From Caulobacter vibrioides (GTDB taxonomy: Bacteria; Pseudomonadota; Alphaproteobacteria; Caulobacterales; Caulobacteraceae), in assembly GCF_002858865.1 (NCBI RefSeq), contig NZ_PJRR01000012.1, positions 271,422 to 335,421 on the forward strand: a stretch of DNA of 64,000 nucleotides, written 5' to 3'. This document shows positions 57,675 to 64,000 of the stretch, in pieces. A program made the translations under genes and the position numbers. Below the pieces are notes generated by a model. That model was not told where the DNA came from and did no database searches. It saw only the letters and a program-made list of their open reading frames with translations. Every line of letters starts with the position of its first letter. Within the stretch, counting starts at the first letter, position 1.

Positions 57675-59327
57675 ATGGCTGAAGAAGGTCAGAAACGCGC
57701 GTCGATGCGCACCGTGGTCTCGGCGTCTTCGGCCGGCACCGCGTTCGAGTGGTACGACTTCTTCATCTTCGGGAGCCTCACCCAGGTGATCTCGAAGACC
57801 TTCTTCGCAGGGTTGAACGAGACCGCCGGCTATATCGCCGCCCTGGCTCTGTTTGGCGTCGGTTTCGCGTTCCGACCGCTGGGCGCCCTGGTGTTCGGCA
57901 AGATCGGCGACCAGGACGGTCGCAAGGGCGCGTTCCTGGCCACGGTCCTGCTGATGGGCGGCGCCACCTTCGCCATCGCCTTCCTGCCCACCTACGAGCA
58001 GGCCGGGATCATCGCGCCGATCCTGCTGATCATCTTGCGCTGTCTGCAAGGCTTCGCCCTGGGCGGCGAGTATGGCGGGGCGGCGATCTATGTCGCCGAG
58101 CACTCGCCGGCCAACAAGCGCGGCTGGGCGACCTCATGGGTGCAGACTTCGGCGGCCTTCGGCCTGTTCGGCGCGCTGCTGGTCATCCTCGCCACCCGAT
58201 GGGTGCTGGGCAAGTATGTCGGACCGGATGCTTTCGACGAATGGGGCTGGCGGATTCCGTTCGCCGTCTCGATCGGTCTCCTGGGCATCTCGGTCTGGAT
58301 GCGCCTGAAGCTGACCGAAAGCCCGACCTTTGAAGCCATGAAAGCTGAGGGCCAGGCCTCCAAGGCGCCTTACGCCGAGGCCTTTGGTCAGTGGAGCAAC
58401 CTCAAGCTGGTGATCCTGGCCTTCGTGTCGATGATGTGCGCCCAGGGCGCGGTCTGGTACACGAGCTTCTTCTACGTCCAGACCTTCATGGAGAAGTTCC
58501 TGAAGGTCGACCCGGTGACGATCAACGAACTTATGATGATCGCCACCGCGGTCAGCGCCATCTTCTACGTCGTCTTCGGCTGGCTCTCGGACAAGGTGGG
58601 CCGCAAGCCGGTGATGCTGGGCGGCATGACCCTGGCGCTGCTGTTCTACTTCCCGGGCTTCCACCTGCTGGAGAAGGCGGCCAATCCGGCCCTCGCCGAA
58701 GCCAGCGCCAAGGCCCCCGTCGTGGTGTTCGCCGATCCCAAGGACTGTTCGCTGCAGTTCGATCCCGTCGGCAAGACGGCGTTCGTCACCTCATGCGACA
58801 TCGTCAAGAGCACCCTGGCCAACGCCGGCGTCTCCTACGCCAACGAGGCCGCGCCGGCCGGCGCTGTCGCGGTCATGCGCATCGGCGGCGCCGAAGTGCT
58901 CTCCAAGAGCGCCGCAGGCCTTGGCAAGGACGAGGTCAAGGCGACGAAGGCCGAGGTCGAGGGGCGGATCAAGGCGGCGCTCGCCGGGGCCGGCTATCCC
59001 ACCAAGGCCGATCCCGCGCGGATGAACATGCCGATGATCCTGGGCGTGCTCTTCGTCTTCGTGATCGCCGCCACCGCCCTGTTCGGGCCGCTGGCCGCTT
59101 GCCTGGTCGAACTGTTCCCGACCCGGGTGCGCTATACGGCCCTGTCCCTGCCCTACCACATCGGCACCGGCTGGGTGGGCGGCTTCGTGCCGTTCTTCGC
59201 CTTCGCCATCGTGGCGGCGGTCGGCAACATCTATGCGGGCCTCTGGTACCCGTTCGCCTTCACGCTGCTCAGCGTGCTGACCACCCTCTTTCTGCTGCCC
59301 GAGACGAAGGAGCGGCCGCTCAACTAA
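57675..59327 (+). CDS. MHS-family (ProP-like) major facilitator with large insertion
   Basis: A 12-helix symporter of 550 residues, whereas MHS proteins are usually 420-470. Family motifs are FEWYDFFIFGSL near residue 24, FRPLGALVFGKIGDQDGRK, RCLQGFALGGEYGG and FGWLSDKVGRKPVMLGGM. Residues 336-452 form an extra hydrophilic segment with Cys358 and Cys374, placed between two late membrane helices; topology suggests it is periplasmic. Relatives carry organic acids or osmolytes; the substrate is not known. It is 57 bp after the hybrid kinase gene. Confidence 0.87.
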   Translation: MAEEGQKRASMRTVVSASSAGTAFEWYDFFIFGSLTQVISKTFFAGLNETAGYIAALALFGVGFAFRPLGALVFGKIGDQDGRKGAFLATVLLMGGATFAIAFLPTYEQAGIIAPILLIILRCLQGFALGGEYGGAAIYVAEHSPANKRGWATSWVQTSAAFGLFGALLVILATRWVLGKYVGPDAFDEWGWRIPFAVSIGLLGISVWMRLKLTESPTFEAMKAEGQASKAPYAEAFGQWSNLKLVILAFVSMMCAQGAVWYTSFFYVQTFMEKFLKVDPVTINELMMIATAVSAIFYVVFGWLSDKVGRKPVMLGGMTLALLFYFPGFHLLEKAANPALAEASAKAPVVVFADPKDCSLQFDPVGKTAFVTSCDIVKSTLANAGVSYANEAAPAGAVAVMRIGGAEVLSKSAAGLGKDEVKATKAEVEGRIKAALAGAGYPTKADPARMNMPMILGVLFVFVIAATALFGPLAACLVELFPTRVRYTALSLPYHIGTGWVGGFVPFFAFAIVAAVGNIYAGLWYPFAFTLLSVLTTLFLLPETKERPLN

Positions 59328-59336
59328 CGCGCCCGG

Positions 59337-60227
59337 TCAGGTCGCGACGGGGAGAACCTCGACCGCGACCTCGGCCTGGGTCAGGGCGTGCACCAGGGCC
59401 GGATCCACCGGATGCGTGATCAGCCGGACGATCTGGCGACCCTCGCGGGCCAGCTGGATCAGGTGTGGGGCGTCGGCCCCATCCGCATCCAGCCGCTCGG
59501 CGTCGCGGCGCGCCATCTTCAGCACCTCGGGCTCGACGTCGCCGTCCAGCACCAGGACATCGGCGGAGCCGAGGGCGCGGAGCGCGCGCAGGGTGAGCAG
59601 GTCGGCCGGCCCCTTGCCGGCGATGAAGCGCACGACGCCCTTGCGCGCGCCGCCCTTGGCCAAGGCCTCGCGGAAGAGCTGGCCCGCACGATCCATGTCG
59701 CCCTCGCGGGCGGCGGCGGCGGCCTCGCCCATCACCGCATCGCGCAGGAAGGCGCGGCGCTCGTGCAAAGCCGGCAGGGTCTTGCGGACCTCGGTCTGGA
59801 ACTTGGCGAGCAAGGCCGCCACCCGGCCCGTGCCCTCCGGCACCTGGGCCTCGATGTCGTTGCGCAGCATGGTGGCCAGGACCGGCGCTCCACCGCCCGT
59901 GCCCACCGCCGCGACCACCTGGCCCCGGTCGATCACCGCAGGCGTATTGAAGTCGCAGAGCTCGGGACGATCCACGACATTGACCAAGACCCGGGCCGCG
60001 CGCGCCGCGCCGGCGGCCGCCTGCACGAAGACCTCGTCGGAGCTGGCGATGAAGGCGAAGGCGGCGCCACTATAGGACCCTGGCAGATAGGCGGCGTGAC
60101 CATCCAGGCGAACCAGCGTCGCGGGCGAGCCGTCGAACAGCCGGGCCTTGGCCTCGGCGGCTTCGCCGGACCCGGCGATCACCACCTTGCGGCCGGCCAG
60201 GGGGAAAAAGGCGGGGAACGAGTCCAA
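59337..60227 (-). CDS. Siroheme synthase-like protein: precorrin-2 dehydrogenase with truncated SUMT domain
   Basis: Residues 1-150 are the NAD-binding CysG N-terminal domain (FPAFFPLAGRKVVIAGSGEA, NTPAVIDRGQVVAAVGTGGG, LATMLRNDIEAQVPEGTGRV). Residues 150-195 fit the dimerisation region. Residues 199-296 resemble only the first lobe of uroporphyrinogen-III methyltransferase: RFIAGKGPADLLTLRALRAL where SUMT has the GAGPGD loop. The second lobe is missing. It should act as precorrin-2 dehydrogenase/ferrochelatase, with methylation supplied by another protein. It is leftward, convergent with the MHS transporter gene. Confidence 0.85.
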   Translation of the reverse strand: MDSFPAFFPLAGRKVVIAGSGEAAEAKARLFDGSPATLVRLDGHAAYLPGSYSGAAFAFIASSDEVFVQAAAGAARAARVLVNVVDRPELCDFNTPAVIDRGQVVAAVGTGGGAPVLATMLRNDIEAQVPEGTGRVAALLAKFQTEVRKTLPALHERRAFLRDAVMGEAAAAAREGDMDRAGQLFREALAKGGARKGVVRFIAGKGPADLLTLRALRALGSADVLVLDGDVEPEVLKMARRDAERLDADGADAPHLIQLAREGRQIVRLITHPVDPALVHALTQAEVAVEVLPVAT

Positions 60228-60243
60228 GACGAAACCTCAAGAC

Positions 60244-60558
60244 CTATTGCGAACGGCAGGCGTCATAGGGGCCACCGGGGAAACCTGTCAGCGCGGCGTC
60301 GTCACCCTTGCTCCAGATCTCGGCCTGACCCGCCGTATAGCGCGCCCCGGAGGCGGACCTGGCCAGCTTGAGGGTATTGGTGACGCCGCCGGCGGAGACG
60401 ACGACGCGCTTGCCGTGCAAGGCGTAGGCGGCGGTGAAGCGCTTGCCGCCCTTGCAGCTGTAGCGAATGGGCGCGTCGGTCGCATCCATCGGCGCGACCG
60501 TGGCGCAGCCCGCGAGCGCCGCCGATACGATGGCGACGACAATGACGATACGACGCAT
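60244..60558 (-). CDS. MliC-like lipoprotein (C-type lysozyme inhibitor family)
   Basis: From the ATG at 60558 the protein has 104 residues. MRRIVIVVAIVSAALAGCAT is a lipoprotein signal with lipobox LAGC (Cys18). The mature part matches MliC/PliC: RYSCKGGKRFTAAYA, then LARSASGARYTAGQAEIWSK and a final Cys; the SASGARY segment is the lysozyme-active-site plug in that family. It would protect peptidoglycan from host or grazer lysozyme. The frame is open for 52 codons upstream without coding character. Confidence 0.85.
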   Translation of the reverse strand: MRRIVIVVAIVSAALAGCATVAPMDATDAPIRYSCKGGKRFTAAYALHGKRVVVSAGGVTNTLKLARSASGARYTAGQAEIWSKGDDAALTGFPGGPYDACRSQ

Positions 60559-60758
60559 GACGCGAACTCCCTGCAACGCGTCGCAAGCATAGCCCGTTTC
60601 GTCACGGGTCGCGCCCTGCTGATCGCGGATGGCGTTTTTCGGCGCCTTGAGGTTCCGGCGCCGCCGTTGAAAATCCCGCTGGCCAAGCCATGTGTGAACA
60701 GTGTTAGGTTTCATCTGGGGCGCGGTGCGTCCCGTCTTTCGTTGGGAGGCGAAGACGC

Positions 60759-61289
60759 ATGGCCATGACCCTCGATATCAACGGCAAGCCGGTCTCCGTG
60801 CAGGCCGCGCCGGAAACGCCCTTGCTCTGGGTGTTGCGCGACGAACTGGGCATGACCGGAACCAAGTTCGGCTGCGGCCTGGCCCAGTGCGGCGCCTGCA
60901 CGGTGCATATGGACGGGCAGCCGATCCGGTCGTGCGTCACCCCGATCGAGGCGGTCGGCGCGGCCAAGGTGACGACGATCGAGGGCCTGGGCGGCCAACA
61001 CCCCGTTCAACAGGCCTGGGTGCGGCACGATGTGCCCCAGTGCGGCTACTGCCAGTCCGGCCAGATTATGTCGGCCTGCGCTTTGCTGGCCCAGAAGCCC
61101 AAGCCCAGCGATCAGGACATCGACGAGGCCATGGCGGGCAACATCTGTCGTTGCGGCGCCTACCAACGTATCCGCGCGGCGATCAAGGATGCGGCCGACT
61201 TCGGTCCGCCCACGGGCGAGGCTCACGCCGATATCGATGAAGCCATCGTCGCCGCCTCGGGCGCGACGCACCGGGGAGCCGGCCGATGA
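60759..61289 (+). CDS. iorA: Isoquinoline 1-oxidoreductase-type [2Fe-2S] subunit
   Basis: A 176-residue small subunit of a xanthine-oxidase-family molybdenum enzyme. The plant-type [2Fe-2S] site is [18 protein letters not shown] plus the Cys of IRSCVTP. The second cluster site is [17 protein letters not shown] with [16 protein letters not shown]. It has no signal peptide; its partner carries a Tat signal and could carry it along. The ATG follows a GGGAGGCG site, and the stop overlaps the large-subunit start by four bases. The iorA symbol is by family, not proven substrate. Confidence 0.88.
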   Translation: MAMTLDINGKPVSVQAAPETPLLWVLRDELGMTGTKFGCGLAQCGACTVHMDGQPIRSCVTPIEAVGAAKVTTIEGLGGQHPVQQAWVRHDVPQCGYCQSGQIMSACALLAQKPKPSDQDIDEAMAGNICRCGAYQRIRAAIKDAADFGPPTGEAHADIDEAIVAASGATHRGAGR

Positions 61290-63478
61290 ACGCCCCTGTC
61301 GATCCCAAGGGCCTGAAGGCCATCCAACCCAGCCGCCGCGATGTCGTGGTCGCCTCTACGATGGTGGGCGGCGCGCTCCTGGTCGGGTGTTCTCCCGCCG
61401 ACCTGATGAGCGCCGGCTCCAAGGTCGAGGTCGGCGCCTTTGGCCCGTTCATCAAGATCGCGCCGGACGGCGTGGTGACGGTGATCTCCAAGCACATCGA
61501 GTTCGGCCAAGGCAATCACGCAGGCCTGGCGGCCATCGTCGCCGAGGAACTGGACGCCGACTGGAGCAAGGTGAAGGTCGAGCAGGCCCCGGCCAACGCC
61601 AAGCTCTACGCCAACGGAAACATGGGCGCGCAATTGACCGGCGGCTCGTCGGCGATCTCGAACTCGTGGGACCAGCTGCGCAAGGCCGGCGCCGGCGCCC
61701 GGGCGATGTTCGTCCAGGCGGCCGCCAACCGCTGGAACGTCCCGGTCGGCGAGATCACGGTGAAGGACAGCGTGCTGGCCCATACCTCGGGCAAGACCGC
61801 CACCTTCGGCGAACTGCTCAACGACGCGGCCAAGGTCAATCCGCCGACTGATCCCAAGCTGAAAGATCCCAAGGCCTTCACGCTGATCGGTTCCGATCGC
61901 GTGCGCCGCAAGGACTCGCAGGCCAAGAGCGACGGCTCGGCCCTCTATACCCAGGATGTCCGTCTGCCCGACATGCTGACGGCCATGGTCGCCCACCCGC
62001 CCCGGTTCGGCGGCAAGGTGAAGAGCTTCGACGCGGCCGAGGCCAAGAAGGTGGCCGGCGTCGTGGACGTGTTCGAGATCCCCACCGGCATCGCCGTCGT
62101 CGCCCAGAACACCTATGCCGCCCGCATGGGCCGCGAGGCCCTGAAAATCGAGTGGGACGAGGAGAAGGCCGAGAAGCGCGGCAGCCCGGCGATCATCCAG
62201 GTCTATCGCGACGTGCTGTCGGGCAAGGACGCCTCGGTGAAGTGGGAGCCCTTCGACCAGCGCGGCGACGCCGCTGCGTTGGAAACGGCCAAGGGCGCCG
62301 ACGTGGTCGAGCTGAACTACGAGTTCCCCTATCTGGCCCACGCCACGATGGAGCCGATGAACTGCGTCGCCGCGGTCGACGGCAACAAGGTCAAGCTGAC
62401 CTTCGGATCCCAGGGCCAGACCCTGGACCAGCTGAATGTGGCCAAGGTCGTCGGGTGCCTGCCAGGTTCGGTGGAGATCGAAACCCTGTTCGCCGGCGGC
62501 TCGTTCGGTCGCCGCGCCACCTTCCAGTCGGACTACGCCGTCGAGTGCGTCCACATCGCCAAGAAGGTCGGCAAGGGCCGTCCGGTGAAGCTGGTCTGGA
62601 CGCGCGAGGACGACATGCGGTCCGGTTACTTCCGGCCTATCGTCCTGCATGCGCTGAAGGTGAAGCTGGACAAGGACGGCCTGCCGGCGGCCTGGCGCCA
62701 TCGCATCGTCACCCAGTCGATCATGAAGGGCGCGCCCATGCCGATGGGCAAGGGTCCCGACTCCTCGGCGTTCGAGGGCATCAATGACTCGCCCTATCTG
62801 AAGGCGACGCCCGTGGTCGACGCCCAGGTCGCGTTCCCGGACATCGGCGTGCCGGTGCTCTGGTGGCGCTCGGTGGGCGCGACCCATACCGCCTTCGTCA
62901 TGGAGCACACCATCGACCAGCTGGCCGCCAAGGCCGGCAAGGATCCGGTGGCGTATCGTCGTGCGATCTACACCAAGGCCGGCGCGGAGCGTCACCTGGC
63001 GGTCCTCAACCTCGCGCTGGAGAAGGCGGGTCCGAAGGCGACCGCGGGCTGGACACGCGGTGTCGCCGTCCATGAGAGCTTCGGCTCGGTCGTCGCGCAG
63101 ATCGCCGAGGTCAAGCTTGAGAACGGCGCGCCGCGCGTCGGCCGTGTCGTGACAGCGATCGATTGCGGTGTGGCCATCTCGCCCGATCAGATCGCCGCCC
63201 AGATGGAAGGCGGCACCTGCTATGGCCTGTCGGCCGCCCTGTTCGGCGAGGTGACGCTGACCGACGGTCAGGTGGATCAGACGAACTTCGACGGCTACCG
63301 CGTGCTGCGGATCAACGAGGCGCCGTCGGTCGAGACCCATATCGTCCCGTCCGGCAATCCGCCCAGCGGCGTCGGCGAGCCCGGCACGCCGGTCATCGCA
63401 CCCGCCGTGGCTAACGCCTTGTTCGCCCTGAACAAAGCCGCCACGTCGCGCCTGCCCTTCGTGCGATCCGAGGCCTGA
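61286..63478 (+). CDS. iorB: Isoquinoline 1-oxidoreductase-type molybdopterin-binding subunit
   Basis: A 730-residue large subunit binding Mo-molybdopterin cytosine dinucleotide. The N-terminus has a twin-arginine motif ([11 protein letters not shown]) and a hydrophobic stretch ending LLVGCSP, which looks like a Tat lipoprotein signal. Core segments are [72 protein letters not shown] and [20 protein letters not shown] with the catalytic Glu. Relatives oxidise N-heterocycles or aldehydes using periplasmic cytochrome c; no cytochrome gene follows here. Substrate unknown. Confidence 0.88.
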   Translation: MNAPVDPKGLKAIQPSRRDVVVASTMVGGALLVGCSPADLMSAGSKVEVGAFGPFIKIAPDGVVTVISKHIEFGQGNHAGLAAIVAEELDADWSKVKVEQAPANAKLYANGNMGAQLTGGSSAISNSWDQLRKAGAGARAMFVQAAANRWNVPVGEITVKDSVLAHTSGKTATFGELLNDAAKVNPPTDPKLKDPKAFTLIGSDRVRRKDSQAKSDGSALYTQDVRLPDMLTAMVAHPPRFGGKVKSFDAAEAKKVAGVVDVFEIPTGIAVVAQNTYAARMGREALKIEWDEEKAEKRGSPAIIQVYRDVLSGKDASVKWEPFDQRGDAAALETAKGADVVELNYEFPYLAHATMEPMNCVAAVDGNKVKLTFGSQGQTLDQLNVAKVVGCLPGSVEIETLFAGGSFGRRATFQSDYAVECVHIAKKVGKGRPVKLVWTREDDMRSGYFRPIVLHALKVKLDKDGLPAAWRHRIVTQSIMKGAPMPMGKGPDSSAFEGINDSPYLKATPVVDAQVAFPDIGVPVLWWRSVGATHTAFVMEHTIDQLAAKAGKDPVAYRRAIYTKAGAERHLAVLNLALEKAGPKATAGWTRGVAVHESFGSVVAQIAEVKLENGAPRVGRVVTAIDCGVAISPDQIAAQMEGGTCYGLSAALFGEVTLTDGQVDQTNFDGYRVLRINEAPSVETHIVPSGNPPSGVGEPGTPVIAPAVANALFALNKAATSRLPFVRSEA

Positions 63479-63649
63479 TCGACCGGCGTTCGACCGATAC
63501 ACGCTGGACGGGAAGAAATTCTCCGATCATCCTGCGGAAATGGTTGAGCGTAAGCGTGCTGCTTTGGGCGAGCGGATCTGTGTCAGGCGGGACGCGCCAC
63601 GGCGAGAACGGACTCGCGCCCATCAGGGCTCTCGGCGGGAGATTCGGCC

Positions 63650-63874
63650 TTGAAAGCGGGTCCGGACGCAGAAGCTGATGCGCTCGGCGACGAGGAAGAT
63701 ATCGCCATGTTCGTTCAGGCCCTCGCGGGAGTGAACATGGACTACCGTCGGGTGCTCAGCCTGTTGATCCCACGTCTGGCGGCGCTGGAAGAGCGCGGCG
63801 ACACGGCGGGCGCCGTGCGGCTGATCCAGGAGATCCAGGCCATCATCAACGCCCCGGAGCGGCCCGAGCACTAG
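63650..63874 (+). CDS. Small hypothetical protein (74 aa)
   Basis: A helical acidic protein: DEEDIAMFVQALAGVNMDYR, then RVLSLLIPRLAALEERGDTA and GAVRLIQEIQAIINAP. TTG at 63650 gives 74 residues; ATG at 63707 would give 55. The TAG stop lies exactly at the apparent edge of an IS element, so the original C-terminus may have been altered by the insertion. Family unknown. Confidence 0.55.
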   Translation: MKAGPDAEADALGDEEDIAMFVQALAGVNMDYRRVLSLLIPRLAALEERGDTAGAVRLIQEIQAIINAPERPEH

Positions 63875-63876
63875 GC

Positions 63877-64000
63877 GGTGTGGACACTTATCGCAGCCAC
63901 AAGGCAATAGCGGCGAGGGTGACGACGGCGAGATAGTTGCGAGCGGTCTTTTCGAAGCGGGTTGCAACGCGCCGGAACTGCTTGAGCTTTGAGAAGCAGC
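63877..64000 (-). mobile_element. End of an IS5-family insertion sequence
   Basis: The left boundary is near 63875-63880, where a CTAG precedes gcggtgtggacactt. The rest runs off the window. IS5/IS427-group elements commonly insert at CTAG-type targets and duplicate TA. The terminal inverted repeat cannot be confirmed without the other end. Confidence 0.7.
63888..64000 (-). CDS. IS5-family transposase, C-terminal fragment
   Basis: On the minus strand the last 37 codons read SKLKQFRRVATRFEKTARNY then LAVVTLAAIALWLR and stop at 63888. This is the typical C-terminus of the second reading frame of IS5/IS427-group DDE transposases, including the YREK-like segment's final helix (FEKTARNY). The gene continues beyond the window. 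Whether the element is intact is unknown. Confidence 0.85.
   Translation of the reverse strand, partial: CFSKLKQFRRVATRFEKTARNYLAVVTLAAIALWLR

Overview
The window is high-GC alphaproteobacterial chromosome, almost certainly from Caulobacter. The evidence is gene content and order: a CYP153-type P450 next to an Nfu protein and a RutE-type nitroreductase, fur-miaB-phoH-ybeY-corC-lnt, and rimP-nusA-ylxR-infB-rbfA-truB-rpsO-pnp. The frequent short 'ctagagc' hairpins and 'cttctcccgcaaggggagaag' repeats also fit. From memory, the order resembles the origin-proximal part of the C. vibrioides (crescentus) chromosome, but the species cannot be fixed from this window. Nearly all of the DNA is coding. 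Long antisense ORFs are common because of the high GC content and are omitted.

Layout. (1) 1-2.1 kb: end of a class I lysyl-tRNA synthetase gene, a small ORF, and an S24-type HTH regulator. (2) 1.6-9.1 kb: a MerR regulator followed by a beta-oxidation cluster of two acyl-CoA dehydrogenases, a thiolase and a fused enoyl-CoA hydratase/3-hydroxyacyl-CoA dehydrogenase; a LiuR-like palindrome precedes the regulator. (3) 9.2-13.5 kb: tRNA-Thr(CGT) and a leftward heme cluster, hemC-hemD-mitofilin-like-hemY. (4) 13.5-17.2 kb: tsaD-gpsA-yciI-Rieske plus a methyltransferase. (5) 17.3-22.1 kb: a chemoreceptor, murJ and trpS. (6) 22.3-26.8 kb: CYP153 P450, Nfu, RutE-like reductase, a lipoprotein, tsaB and rimI. 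(7) 26.8-35.3 kb: fur, miaB, phoH, ybeY, corC, lnt, an XRE regulator, metK and trmB. (8) 35.4-49.0 kb: ppa and the translation/transcription/RNA-decay cluster rimP to pnp, interrupted by three envelope or hydrolase genes. (9) 49.1-51.4 kb: repeats, an orphan gene, RNase T2 and a LysE exporter. (10) 51.5-54.8 kb: a Fur-box-preceded TonB receptor with a PiuC-type hydroxylase. (11) 54.9-60.6 kb: a four-PAS hybrid kinase, an MHS-family transporter, a CysG-like protein and an MliC-like lipoprotein. (12) 60.7-64.0 kb: an isoquinoline-1-oxidoreductase-type molybdenum enzyme, a small ORF, and the edge of an IS5-family element.

Most of the window is conserved housekeeping DNA and I see no obvious new defence or mobile system. 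The most unusual items are: a nested set of hairpins at 49743-49977 that reads as similar peptides on both strands; a siroheme-synthase protein ending in a half-length, degenerate SUMT domain; an MHS transporter with a roughly 115-residue insertion carrying two cysteines; an orphan intrinsic terminator in the rimP-nusA leader; and several near-perfect operator-like palindromes ahead of the MerR regulator, the RutE-like gene, a lipoprotein gene and metK.
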